Positions 6,620 through 16,672 of a stretch of DNA of 26,077 bases are shown piece after piece. The translations under genes were made by a program, and so were the position numbers. The DNA comes from a virus. Every line of letters begins with the position of its first letter. Positions within the stretch are counted from its first letter, which is position 1. Where the stretch lies: positions 1 through 26,077 of IMG/VR virus record IMGVR_UViG_3300025141_000640; one strand, given 5' to 3'. Under the pieces are notes generated by a model. It did no database searches. It was given only the letters and a program-made list of their open reading frames with translations, and was not told where the DNA came from.

Positions 6620-6646
6620 GATCGTACTCCGTTGATCCGCAAGGTA

Positions 6647-9600
6647 CTAGAAAAGGTTCCTATTGCCTAGAGATAGCGCCGCGCCACCCTCTTCAGCCAA
6701 CTGATCCATCCAATCACCCATCCGAGTGACATTTCCCATCTTCAGCCAGAAAAGATTATTGCCTGGAACGCTACGCCACACATCCAATCCAGTATGATAA
6801 TCCATGTCGCCAAGTAAAATATCTTTACCAATCCCAGCAGTTCGTCCTGCAATGCTTGCTACAGGGCCAAAGACTGATCCAGCTTTCCAGGTGAGCGTCG
6901 TACTCCAAGGCGGTGCCGTTCCAGTGACTGGACGAAGACCGATCTCATTATCCGTGATGGACTCAATAATGTTGTTCACAGTGGCGAACCAGCTGGTAAT
7001 TCCAGACTGGTCAATGCCATCAAGAAGGAACCCTGTGACACTGTCTGTGCCAGGACGACCATTCATCTTATCCTTAAGGGAAACCACAAGGGCACCGATA
7101 TAGGTCATCATCATTGCACCATGAAGCGTTGCAGCATCACGGATCTGAATGCCAGGAAGCAGAACCCTCGTAGCACTGGCAAACACAAAAGATTTGTACA
7201 TCGTAATCATCTTGCCCCAGGAAGGGTGCAAGAAAATTCCAGGCCAGTTTTTGGTGGTGTCTTCGTCAAGCACCTGAAACCCAGCATGAGAAAATAGAGG
7301 CTGGTCGCCAACACCAGGAGTCACGATGGTCGCATCGATGTCTCTGACCAGAGCGTTGCGGAAAGTGTCTACAAGACCAGCAGCGTCGGCGTCCCATTCA
7401 AGTGTGTTGGGAATCCATGTGTCTTGCACCACCTCGCCATGCTGTTGGATCTGAGCGGCTATCAGCTTGGCATCCTCAACACTAATACCTGCGGCGCGCA
7501 GTCGCGCAGCCCCAGACTCAGTGACCATACCCTCAACAGTTCTGATTGTGTCACGAGCAATCCGGTTAGAGATCACCACACCAGCGGCTTGCTTCAAGAA
7601 GGCATTCCACGGGCTCAACAGGTTCGCAATGAAGAAAGCATTCGTTGCTCGACCAGAGATTTCCTCAATCCGCGTGAACCTTTGAGGAAGCTCACTGGCA
7701 TTGACCATCGCAAGGGCTCGGCTTTGCAAGATCATGTCTAGACCAGTGCCAGCCATCTTGGCTTCTTCGGCTGCAATCTTCCAAGTCTTGATGTCTGACA
7801 CAATCAGCTTCAACATTGGGAAAGCATTCTCAATGCCGTTAGCCATTACGATCCTGCCCATATCAGGCAGCGATGAGATTACGACACCACCAAGCATTGT
7901 CAGATGCGAAAAGTCAGTAACCAATCTCGCAGTCTTTGACGTCATGCTGAACGGATCAGCAGGAAGGCCGTAGTTACCTCTCAGCAAATCTCTCATTGCA
8001 CGGATATTTTTTAGATCCAGCGCAAGTTGGTCAACCAGCTTCGCCTTTAATTCAGGCGTTGCTGCCGCCTTGATAGTTGCTTGAGCCTCAAACTTCAGCT
8101 GGTCAATGTCTCGCGTCATGCCGACATCACCAAATTCCTTGGTAAGTTCAATGTCGGCAGCAAACTGGCGATTGTAGGTTCGCAGAATTACGTCAATATC
8201 ACTCTCAAGGAATTCCTCAACGACCTCATCGCTAACGTCAATCGTCCGTTCCTTGAAGATCCCCTTCGGGCTTGTCTTGATTGCATCAAGATCGACGTCT
8301 TCCATGCCGTCAGCAGTATGGAGGATGCGCTCAAGCTGAAGGCGGATCTCGGATTTCTTCTTTGCAGCATCACCAACACGACTGATCTGGTCAGCATGGA
8401 TCAGGTCAACAAGCTCATCCATCCGTTCACGTACAGTATGGATATGCCAAATACGAGGCACCCAATTTGCCAGCTTATCCTCTGACTGGATCAAGCCATG
8501 CAAGATGCCTAGCTCCGCATCAGCGTCTAGCTTTGCACGGATCTTCTGAGCCATTGCCCTGACCTCGGGCTCAACCTCCATGTCAGGACGACGTAGGGAG
8601 GCCGTAACGCTCCTGTTAAACTCATCAGGCAGCATGAAGTCCCTTTCCTCCAGGGTCTTCCTTCCTTCTCTTCTAATCGCATCCTTGGCCGACTGAGCCA
8701 CGGTCCCGAACAGACCCTTAGCTTCAGGCTCTCCAGTCACCCTGGCACGATAGGCTCCGTAGTTATCACGTAAGCCAGTAATGAACGATGCAAGAGCGGA
8801 CCCATGCCTCTTGATCTTCGTTTCAACCGCTTGCTTCGTAGCCTTATCAGTGCCCTTCAAGTTTTTCTTATGGAACCCTCCAAATTCAGCCATGCGCTCA
8901 ATGATATTATTCGCATGAGCATGGGTGCTTAAGAGAACCTGAAGCCCAGGATTGACCTTAGCCAAAATATCCTCAAGCCCACCGGCACTAGCAACGGTAT
9001 CCCCACCACGAGGTGGCCCACCATCAAGCAGATCACCCGTAGCACTGGGCGGTAGATCGCTGCCACCGCCACGATTGAATGCCTCTGTCGCAATATCGTT
9101 GATGCGATTTTCATAGTCTGCCTTGCTCTCCCCTTTGTTTCTGGGGAAGTCAGCATGAGCAAGCTCGTGGTTTGTAACGAACCTCTCCCAATCACCAACC
9201 GTGTTAATCATGTCTTCAGGGAGAGGGCGAACGCCTTTGGCTGGATTGAGCCACACCTTGCCATCGAACCCTTCAGCTATCGCAGCCTCGTCCAACGTGA
9301 TCTCGTTCTTGGCGCGATTGAACTTGCCCGCTACAAAGACATCGCCACCCTTCCGCTTGAGCTTGTTCCGGCCACGCTTGATCTTCGTAGTCGTAGACAA
9401 AAGAGGCTCATCAGGAATGGGTGCTTCAACAGGCTCTCCCTCAATGGGACCAGGAGCTATCGGATCATCCGATGCTGGCCGCGAAAGAAGACTAGCGACG
9501 TCGTCATGGGAAGGGATTCTCCCAGTATCAACCAAATGGTTATGAATCACATAAGACAAACTTGGCGTGAAGTCCTCAACATCAGAACCGTATCGCGCCT

Positions 9601-10828
9601 CAACAATACGCTGTAGCTCTAGATTGCGCCTAAAATTAGAAATCTCTTCTTCCGTATAGCCACGAAGCCTACTAAATTCTTCCCAATCCCCCCTACCATA
9701 AGCAGCGATTTCATCATCAGTCCATTTCTTAGGATCTGAGATCTTTTCAGACATCCGAGCTTGGCGTGTACGAAGAACAAATTCCCTCACATCAGGATCT
9801 CGTAATTCGTCCAACGGTGTCCCATCAGGAAGGTCAAAAGACCTTTCAAACTCTGTATCAAGTTTGAAGTCACTTTTTGCCCCAGGAGAAACAACAGGCT
9901 CTATGGGATCAGGAGTCTTCGTAGGAGTCGCAAGGTTCGGCCCCTTGGCTCCCGACACACCCCGCGTCCGCAAAGAAGCGTCCATGCGAGACTCTTCCAT
10001 GTGAGAATGGGTCCGTCGCTGATCGAAGCCAAAGGCAGCGTTGCGAGCCCGCTCAACCTCAAACGGCAGCAAGTCGTCATCGGCTCTGTCAGGGAATGCC
10101 TTCCTAAGAAAGTTCCTGCCAGCCTCAGAGGCTTTGAAGGCAGCAGCACTGACTTGCCCAGAACCAAACTGCATCTCGTGTGTAGCGCGAGCCGCAAGGT
10201 CTTCAAACATGGACTTGCTGGCGAAGTTCGACCAGGGTCCAAGAGAGGCAAGGGTCATTAGACCGCCGCCGAAGCCCGCTGAGAATAACACAGTGGCGGC
10301 GCTGCCCTCTAAGGGGCGATCAGATTGTTCTGCTTGCAGTAACAATTCTGTTGTCAGTCCAGCGGCTCCACCAATCTTAGCACCAGACAATGCGTTCCTG
10401 CCTAACGTATCCATCAGCGAGCGAGACACGCCAGGGGCTGTCGAGAAAAACAAGAGGTTCACTGGGTCAATGATGCCAGCAGCAAGGCCAGTCAGAAGAT
10501 CCTCAAACCCGCTCGCTTGCTCCATGATGAGGCGGTCATTCTGACGCCGGTCAATAGCTCTCTTGATGACGTCAGTCTCAGACGGGCTCCTAGAGGTCAG
10601 GAACTCCATAGCGAAGCTCTCATAGCCCTGGATGTCCTCAAGAGCATCGTAGCCAGGGATAGGCTCTGATCCGCCTGTGGTGTTGACTATGCCAGAGAAC
10701 AGAGTGTTGTTCAGACGCATCTGTGCGCTGAAGATGTCAGGCAGCGAAGGAGACCAATCCAGCTTCACATGGCGAAGCTCATCCTGCAAAGGAAGGACGT
10801 CATCGACAGGTTCAAAGAAAGCGCCCAT
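6647..10828 (-). CDS. Giant internal virion (ejection) protein with HELAH metalloprotease motif
   Basis: A 1393-residue protein in the position of T7 gp16, where the largest ejection protein sits. The N-terminal part has hydrophobic stretches (about residues 110-200). The mid part holds a zinc-protease signature: H554-E-L-A-H558 in FVTNHELAHADF, followed by GESKADYENRIN with acidic residues that could supply the third ligand. Long helical segments follow. The last 400 residues (LTMLGGVVISSLPDMGR, later VWRSVPGNNLFWLKM) resemble the C-terminus of marine podovirus internal proteins. T7 gp16 carries a transglycosylase instead; none is seen here. The start overlaps the upstream stop as TAATG with AGGG upstream. 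Virion location is inferred from size and order. Confidence 0.75.
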   Translation of the reverse strand: MGAFFEPVDDVLPLQDELRHVKLDWSPSLPDIFSAQMRLNNTLFSGIVNTTGGSEPIPGYDALEDIQGYESFAMEFLTSRSPSETDVIKRAIDRRQNDRLIMEQASGFEDLLTGLAAGIIDPVNLLFFSTAPGVSRSLMDTLGRNALSGAKIGGAAGLTTELLLQAEQSDRPLEGSAATVLFSAGFGGGLMTLASLGPWSNFASKSMFEDLAARATHEMQFGSGQVSAAAFKASEAGRNFLRKAFPDRADDDLLPFEVERARNAAFGFDQRRTHSHMEESRMDASLRTRGVSGAKGPNLATPTKTPDPIEPVVSPGAKSDFKLDTEFERSFDLPDGTPLDELRDPDVREFVLRTRQARMSEKISDPKKWTDDEIAAYGRGDWEEFSRLRGYTEEEISNFRRNLELQRIVEARYGSDVEDFTPSLSYVIHNHLVDTGRIPSHDDVASLLSRPASDDPIAPGPIEGEPVEAPIPDEPLLSTTTKIKRGRNKLKRKGGDVFVAGKFNRAKNEITLDEAAIAEGFDGKVWLNPAKGVRPLPEDMINTVGDWERFVTNHELAHADFPRNKGESKADYENRINDIATEAFNRGGGSDLPPSATGDLLDGGPPRGGDTVASAGGLEDILAKVNPGLQVLLSTHAHANNIIERMAEFGGFHKKNLKGTDKATKQAVETKIKRHGSALASFITGLRDNYGAYRARVTGEPEAKGLFGTVAQSAKDAIRREGRKTLEERDFMLPDEFNRSVTASLRRPDMEVEPEVRAMAQKIRAKLDADAELGILHGLIQSEDKLANWVPRIWHIHTVRERMDELVDLIHADQISRVGDAAKKKSEIRLQLERILHTADGMEDVDLDAIKTSPKGIFKERTIDVSDEVVEEFLESDIDVILRTYNRQFAADIELTKEFGDVGMTRDIDQLKFEAQATIKAAATPELKAKLVDQLALDLKNIRAMRDLLRGNYGLPADPFSMTSKTARLVTDFSHLTMLGGVVISSLPDMGRIVMANGIENAFPMLKLIVSDIKTWKIAAEEAKMAGTGLDMILQSRALAMVNASELPQRFTRIEEISGRATNAFFIANLLSPWNAFLKQAAGVVISNRIARDTIRTVEGMVTESGAARLRAAGISVEDAKLIAAQIQQHGEVVQDTWIPNTLEWDADAAGLVDTFRNALVRDIDATIVTPGVGDQPLFSHAGFQVLDEDTTKNWPGIFLHPSWGKMITMYKSFVFASATRVLLPGIQIRDAATLHGAMMMTYIGALVVSLKDKMNGRPGTDSVTGFLLDGIDQSGITSWFATVNNIIESITDNEIGLRPVTGTAPPWSTTLTWKAGSVFGPVASIAGRTAGIGKDILLGDMDYHTGLDVWRSVPGNNLFWLKMGNVTRMGDWMDQLAEEGGAALSLGNRNLF

Positions 10829-13800
10829 TACTGACCCTGCCCTTCTTGGTTTTGCCTAGCACGGTCAATGCGGTTCTTCATACGAGTGTTTGTCATGAAC
10901 TCGTCGTAAGTGTTCGTGTCGCCTTTTATTTCTCGGGCGAAGACGTTCCAGATACGCTGGTACAAAGGAGTCGTCGCCTGAAGCTGCTCAGTCAGGAACA
11001 GAGAATTCTCCTCACGGCGACGCTTGCTTTGAAGGTTGCTACCAGCCAAGCCTCTGGGCTCGCTGTAATCTTGTGCCTCTTGTTGGAACTCCTGAACATC
11101 GCGTTCTTCTGGAAGGTGCTTGAACCCTTGGATACGAGGTGTAGAGCCTTCGCCACGCTCAAGATGTGTTCCCAACATCTTTTTTTGCATCATACCTTTA
11201 TTGTAAAGGGCCCCCTGGAAGTACCGCCCAAATGTATCAACAACAAGATCCATCGGCTTACCAAATATCTTGCGAACGAACTTCGCTCTCTCCAAAGCTC
11301 TCTGGCTATCGTCAACCAAGTCAGGCTGAATAGACAACACCTTTGGTATGATTTTGCCAGAAGCGTCAGGTTCAAACGAGAACCTGGGCTGACCTTTGTA
11401 AAGAATAATAGCGGTAGGCAGACCATTCTTAAACTTACCACGAACAAGAGTTGTGTGGTCTGGAAGCATTTTATTCTGGTTAAGAAGGTGCGGACGATCA
11501 AGCCCAAGAGCAGACGTAAAAGTTTGGGCAGAGCCCTCACCAAAGATTTGGTCAATACCCGACTCAATTCCACGAGCAAGAAAAGTTTTATCATTCTTGG
11601 TCAAGCTAATGCCATTTTCTGAAAGAGTATCTGACAGTAGCTTACGGAACTTGAAGTAGCCCTCGTTGCTATCCAGGCCGAACATTGCTCTGAATGGCTT
11701 ACTGTCAAGAGCGTCTTGTGTCCAGATGATCGGTTGGTCAGGATTAACCAACCGTGAAGCAGAGTATTTCTGACTGAACACGCTCACATAGGTGTTCTCG
11801 AAAGCAGCCTCTAAATCACTGCTGTTGCCAGGACGCAATCGTGTCCCGCCTTCGCCAAGGTGGCGCTCAAATAACATTGACTTAAAAATATTTCGGATAG
11901 CAGGTTTATGCTTACCATTTAGAGCATTGGCAAAGTCATCGGGGTTAGGCGAAATTCCCTGTCCATAAAATCCAGTGAGAGTGCCAACATCATTCTTAAA
12001 CTTCTCGAATAAGAAAGCGTCAACCTTGGCGTCAAGGTCGTCAATAGCATCAAAGAATGCTGTGCGTGTTTCTTCAGTCTTGACTTTCCCAAATAAATTT
12101 AACTCACGCATCCATGCGCCAAGATTGCCAAGGTCAGCCCCTTCAACCACGCGGTCAGCAGCCATCGCTAACTTCCGATCAAAGACAGCGGTTGGATCAA
12201 CTGTGCGAATGACATGAACAACACGAGCAATTTCACCAAGAGCATAATCAGTCATTCCTTCACTAGTTAACTGACCTTTCTTGTTCAGCATATCGACAAT
12301 ACCAGAATGAACATGACCAGTCTGGATTAGAAAGCCGATAGTCATCTCACCGCCAGCACCTACTGTCCCATTGCTATTGAAAAATGTAGCTAATGCGGTG
12401 CTGAGATTGGAGCGATTGGTATTTGGGTCAGGGGCAGACCACCACTGGTTAAATGCTTTCTGCCCAGCGTCTGACAACCCTCCCCTTGACTTGCCGTCAA
12501 GAATTAAGTTCATCTCAGCTTGAAGAACTCGCCGGTCCTGACGAGCCTTACCAGCAGCGTCAATTGCAGCGCCATAGTTCCGTGTCAAGATTGCTCCAAT
12601 GTTAGGATCTTTACTGATCCTTTCAGCAAGACTTTCTCTGGGGCGGTCTTCGGCAAATACACCACTTGCTGTAAACGCAGTGTCAAGCAATTCCTGTGTC
12701 CGTCTTTCTAGCTCTTCATAACGGCCAGGATCGTGTGACAAAAGATCTTTGATCTGAGACAGCTGATCTTCAATGGACTCACTAAGATCTGTGACAACGT
12801 CAACACGAGCCGAGGTATCATCAGCGGTACGCCGAACAGCGACTTTCAAATCATCAAGCGTTTCTCCAAGCTGTGTGGATAGCCGTGTGGCGGCTGTGCT
12901 ATCAGCTTGCTGAAGGGCGGTATCTCTTCGTTTCTCTATGGTCTTGCGCTGTGAGGCCACGCCTTCAAAATTAGCCTTTATTGCAGCAAGGCTACCCGCA
13001 AGGACAAAATTATTGTTCTCAAGTGCAGTTCGTTGAGCAGCGTCAATTATGTCTGTTGCCTCTGAAACATCAGTCCCTTCAGTTTTTGCAACAGCTAAGG
13101 CGTCAGCCGCAATTCTATGAGCATCCAACACTGACCGCATTCTCAACATACGTGGGTCAAGATCTGAAATACCATTTTCATCCTTCCAACGGTTCATGTT
13201 TTCTTCAAGAGTGCTTTTCTTAGCGTCTAGCTCTTGTAACAATTCGTCAGAAGATAATTCATCAGTGCGACTGATAACAGCAAAGTAAGAATTGAAATCT
13301 GGTAAGATCTTAGCATAAGAGTCTGCCGCAGCCTTTCTTGAAGCGACTTCAGCAGCAGAGGTTTTACCCACACGCTCACGAAGAATACGACGAGTAGGAG
13401 CAAGCATCGTGGCAAGCTCTTGCATAACAAGCGGATCGCCACCTTCAGCCGCAAAAGTCAATTCAAGCTCACGAAGGACTTCTTCTGCCTGAGCATCAGT
13501 CTCAGCAAGCGCAGCCCGACTTGCAAAACTAGCTGCACGAGAAGCGGCTATCACATGAGCATCAGCCACAGCGAAATCTTTAGCGTTGAAACTTCCACGG
13601 AAGTCTCTTTTGAATAACGCCTTTTCAGCATAGTAACGATTTGATGCGCGAGTGATTTGCTCAAGAGAGCCTTTAGCATTTTCTGGAGTGATTGCTGCAA
13701 GTAATTTTGATGTGCCAATAGCAGCAGACTTAACGGCAGCAAGCGCAACACCCCTACCTTCAGTTAATGCCTTTTGGGCTTGATCTCTAAAGGTAGGAAA

Positions 13801-14526
13801 TTTCAGAGAAAACTTTGCATATCTCTCAGAACCACCATTAAGCAATCGCTGGGGATCAAACTCAACAAGCCGCTGCATAACTTGTTCTTCAATAGCTATG
13901 TTCAGCTTACGCTTAAACGCCGCTTGCTCATGCTTGCCATAGAACCGCCCAGAACCGTCAACAAGAATATTGAATGGCTCAATAGCATCTGCACGAGCTT
14001 GCGATCCAGGCTCCGTGCGTTCAGCAGCTTTCACAGTCTCGGAAAAAGAGACATTTATTTGAGCCTCCATCTCAGTGGCAAAAGCTGTCTTCGCCGTTTG
14101 CAAGGCACGAATGTTACCAGTTGACTGCTGCTCATCCATTATCTTTTGGAATTCTGCAACAGCAGAAGCAGACATCGATTTCTTGGCTTCAGCCACAAAG
14201 GTATCAGTGATGGTCTGACCACTCTTGGCCGTAGAGCTTACGATTTCATCAGGGCGAGACTGGTCAAATGTCCGGGCCTCGTTAGCACGGGCCTCTTTTG
14301 CAAGACGTTCCAACCGACCTGTCTCTATCGTATCGACATTGTCTTGATGCTCATCAAGCTGTGCAGCAATCTGAGCGCCAATTTTCTGAAGAGCTTCACC
14401 ACCGAAATCCAGCCCACTACGGAAAGGAGCGCGAATAGACTCCCGCTTCTCTACACGTAGATTGACATCACTCGCACGAGCCACGTTAGGACGGACTACA
14501 GGAATGTTAAATTTGAGAGCCATCAT
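10828..14526 (-). CDS. Large helical internal virion (ejection) protein, gp15-like position
   Basis: A 1232-residue, mostly helical protein rich in Ala, Glu, Lys and Arg, without signal peptide or clear membrane segment. It lies between the gp14-like and gp16-like proteins, as T7 gp15 does, so a channel-forming ejection role is likely from context and size. I see no enzyme motif. The start has ATGATG with TTAGGA upstream. Sampled 60-base lines in this gene are AT-rich (about 35-45% GC) compared with the tail genes on its right (about 60%), suggesting a different recent history. Confidence 0.65.
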   Translation of the reverse strand: MMALKFNIPVVRPNVARASDVNLRVEKRESIRAPFRSGLDFGGEALQKIGAQIAAQLDEHQDNVDTIETGRLERLAKEARANEARTFDQSRPDEIVSSTAKSGQTITDTFVAEAKKSMSASAVAEFQKIMDEQQSTGNIRALQTAKTAFATEMEAQINVSFSETVKAAERTEPGSQARADAIEPFNILVDGSGRFYGKHEQAAFKRKLNIAIEEQVMQRLVEFDPQRLLNGGSERYAKFSLKFPTFRDQAQKALTEGRGVALAAVKSAAIGTSKLLAAITPENAKGSLEQITRASNRYYAEKALFKRDFRGSFNAKDFAVADAHVIAASRAASFASRAALAETDAQAEEVLRELELTFAAEGGDPLVMQELATMLAPTRRILRERVGKTSAAEVASRKAAADSYAKILPDFNSYFAVISRTDELSSDELLQELDAKKSTLEENMNRWKDENGISDLDPRMLRMRSVLDAHRIAADALAVAKTEGTDVSEATDIIDAAQRTALENNNFVLAGSLAAIKANFEGVASQRKTIEKRRDTALQQADSTAATRLSTQLGETLDDLKVAVRRTADDTSARVDVVTDLSESIEDQLSQIKDLLSHDPGRYEELERRTQELLDTAFTASGVFAEDRPRESLAERISKDPNIGAILTRNYGAAIDAAGKARQDRRVLQAEMNLILDGKSRGGLSDAGQKAFNQWWSAPDPNTNRSNLSTALATFFNSNGTVGAGGEMTIGFLIQTGHVHSGIVDMLNKKGQLTSEGMTDYALGEIARVVHVIRTVDPTAVFDRKLAMAADRVVEGADLGNLGAWMRELNLFGKVKTEETRTAFFDAIDDLDAKVDAFLFEKFKNDVGTLTGFYGQGISPNPDDFANALNGKHKPAIRNIFKSMLFERHLGEGGTRLRPGNSSDLEAAFENTYVSVFSQKYSASRLVNPDQPIIWTQDALDSKPFRAMFGLDSNEGYFKFRKLLSDTLSENGISLTKNDKTFLARGIESGIDQIFGEGSAQTFTSALGLDRPHLLNQNKMLPDHTTLVRGKFKNGLPTAIILYKGQPRFSFEPDASGKIIPKVLSIQPDLVDDSQRALERAKFVRKIFGKPMDLVVDTFGRYFQGALYNKGMMQKKMLGTHLERGEGSTPRIQGFKHLPEERDVQEFQQEAQDYSEPRGLAGSNLQSKRRREENSLFLTEQLQATTPLYQRIWNVFAREIKGDTNTYDEFMTNTRMKNRIDRARQNQEGQGQ

Positions 14527-14532
14527 CTATTC

Positions 14533-16671
14533 CTAAGTACCAGGAGGTCCGCTACCCGCATCATTCAACCCACGACGACGTTCAGCAGCAGCAGAAATGC
14601 GCTGCCCAGTTTCCTTAGCGGCTTGAGCTTGCTGAAGAAAACCTTGCATCAAAGACGCCCCAGACGGAAAAGGAATGCCAGCCTTCATTAACATAATGGA
14701 AAAGACTTGCACAGCCCGTTCCCTGCTGGCAGGGGCGATCCGTTCAATCTGCGCTGCAAACGACAAGGCTGAGTTCATAATCATAACGTTGCTGCGAAGA
14801 TCTTCCTTAATGCCCAGATCCGAATCGGTCGTGAAGACGGCAATACTCGGATTATTTAAGTCACCTTTGGTGTTCAAAAACATCACTTCCGAATGTCGAG
14901 CCCCGGCGCTACCAACTGGTGCTTCAAACTCACCAAAGGTCACGCGGTACTGCATAACGCCATTTTCGTCTGGACCAAGAGGCTGTGCCGCCACTGGCCG
15001 CCGCCCATCGTCCGTGCGATGAACACCCTTTCCCGTAGGCACCCTGGCTTGACTGCCTGGGGGTCTGCTATCACCAGCATATACCTGAATGATACGCTCC
15101 ATAGATGTGCCGTCAGCCAAATAACTATTGAGAACACTGAAGGCACGAGCCTCGGCCTTGGCCCGCTTCTTCTTGCCCATAGCCTGCAGACCAAAGGCCA
15201 CGGCTGCGAATCCTGCAAAGATTCCTGTTGAAACAAGGGCTGGATTAATAGCGGCTCCAGCAGCATTACTTGCACCAGCAGCACCAATTTCACCAGCGGT
15301 GCCTGAAAAAGTAATACCAGATCCAGAGGCAGCACTTCCAAACCCAGTGGTCCCAGGAACAGCACTCGCAAATTTAGATCCAGCGGAAAATGGTGATGTT
15401 GCATCGAGCCCCAAAAAGCTTTTCACACTTTCACCAAGTTTCCTGCCAGTCAAGAAGTCAGCCACCTTCACAGCACTGGCACCAGCACTCAAAGCACCGA
15501 AAGCCAAGTTCACCTTGGCAGCAGTCTCAGCAGCATCTTGAGCAGATCTCTCAGCCGCAGCACGTTGCTCAGAGTTCGCTATCGCAGCCACAGCCTGTGC
15601 CGAAGCCATCTTCTTGTTCAGTCCAGCTCGCTCCAAATCAATCTGCTTATTGCGCTCTAGCGTGTTGAGAGACTGGGCAGCATCAAACATCGCAGCATCA
15701 AGGCCCTGTTTGATCTGACGTTGCTCCAGATCCAGAGCTTCCATCTGGGCCCGAACATTCGCTAAGGCATCCCGCTGAGTGATCTCAGCAGCAGCTATGT
15801 CCGCATCCCTGCGAAGGGCTGACTGCGAAACAGTCTGGTCACGGCTTAGATCAGCACGGGCAATGTCACCCTCAGAGGTCAACTCAGCTTGCCCAATCTC
15901 CTGGCGCTCACGAGATTTGCCCACTTCACGCTGGAGAACTCTGCCAGCGATCTCAGTGTCCCGCTCAAGTGCCGTTTGCTGAGCCTCAAAGCCCGCCTCA
16001 GTGGCTATCTCTTCCTTCTGGGCGGTCACGGACCCTGAACCTACCCTGACGTTCCCTGCACCCGCTGCAGCCCGTGCTTGTCCAGTGAGTTTGCGCCGCT
16101 TCACTTCGATCTGGCGCATCTTCTCCTGAGACTGCTGCACAATGAAGTTCAGGGTGACGTCCAGGGCAGCGTTCTCCAACTCAGCCCTTTCCTCAATACC
16201 GCCCGTAGTCAAGGCCAGACGACGCAATGAGAGGTCTTCAGTCAGCTCAAAACCAGCGTCAGCGAATTCCCTGGTCAAACGATCCTGGGCAGTAGCCACA
16301 CCACTCGTTAGAGCAAAGCGACTGGTAGCCGTATCAGCAACAATCCCCTGAATCGTTGCCTGGATACCCACCTTCTCCAAAGAAGCAGCGGCATCGAACT
16401 TGGCACGATCCCTGCTTTGCTCAATCTGGGACTTCTCAATGTCGAAAGCCGACTTGATCGACTCAATCTCTTTGTCCAACGCAGACAGTTGCAGCGGCAA
16501 AAGAAGCCGAGCCTGTTCAGCGTTCTGCAAGGCAATGGCAGAATTCGCACCAAACGTCTTGGCCTGAGCCTTCAGAGTCGTGAACTTGCCAAAGCCCGTC
16601 GCCAAAGCGCCAGCGGCAGTAAAGCCACTGGAGAGCGCGCTCGTTCCTGTCGTGCTTGATTGATCTGTCAT
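14533..16671 (-). CDS. Coiled-coil internal virion protein, gp14-like position
   Basis: A 712-residue protein. Residues about 44-390 are a long helical, coiled-coil-like region packed with Ala, Glu, Gln and Arg. An Ala/Gly-rich hydrophobic segment at about 474-498 is followed by KKKRAKAEARAF, the look of a membrane-inserting helix. The C-terminal 200 residues read as a separate compact domain. Place and build fit the first ejection protein (T7 gp14-like), which inserts in the outer membrane during infection. GAGG overlaps the end of the tubular protein B gene and serves as ribosome site. Role inferred from order and composition. Confidence 0.65.
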   Translation of the reverse strand: MTDQSSTTGTSALSSGFTAAGALATGFGKFTTLKAQAKTFGANSAIALQNAEQARLLLPLQLSALDKEIESIKSAFDIEKSQIEQSRDRAKFDAAASLEKVGIQATIQGIVADTATSRFALTSGVATAQDRLTREFADAGFELTEDLSLRRLALTTGGIEERAELENAALDVTLNFIVQQSQEKMRQIEVKRRKLTGQARAAAGAGNVRVGSGSVTAQKEEIATEAGFEAQQTALERDTEIAGRVLQREVGKSRERQEIGQAELTSEGDIARADLSRDQTVSQSALRRDADIAAAEITQRDALANVRAQMEALDLEQRQIKQGLDAAMFDAAQSLNTLERNKQIDLERAGLNKKMASAQAVAAIANSEQRAAAERSAQDAAETAAKVNLAFGALSAGASAVKVADFLTGRKLGESVKSFLGLDATSPFSAGSKFASAVPGTTGFGSAASGSGITFSGTAGEIGAAGASNAAGAAINPALVSTGIFAGFAAVAFGLQAMGKKKRAKAEARAFSVLNSYLADGTSMERIIQVYAGDSRPPGSQARVPTGKGVHRTDDGRRPVAAQPLGPDENGVMQYRVTFGEFEAPVGSAGARHSEVMFLNTKGDLNNPSIAVFTTDSDLGIKEDLRSNVMIMNSALSFAAQIERIAPASRERAVQVFSIMLMKAGIPFPSGASLMQGFLQQAQAAKETGQRISAAAERRRGLNDAGSGPPGT

Positions 16672-16672
16672 C

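Noticed and set aside
10846-11622. Long plus-strand open frame (258 codons) opposite the 1232-residue protein gene
   Set aside because: Its predicted protein has no recognisable pattern, and it lies fully antisense to a well-supported gene in a compact leftward operon.
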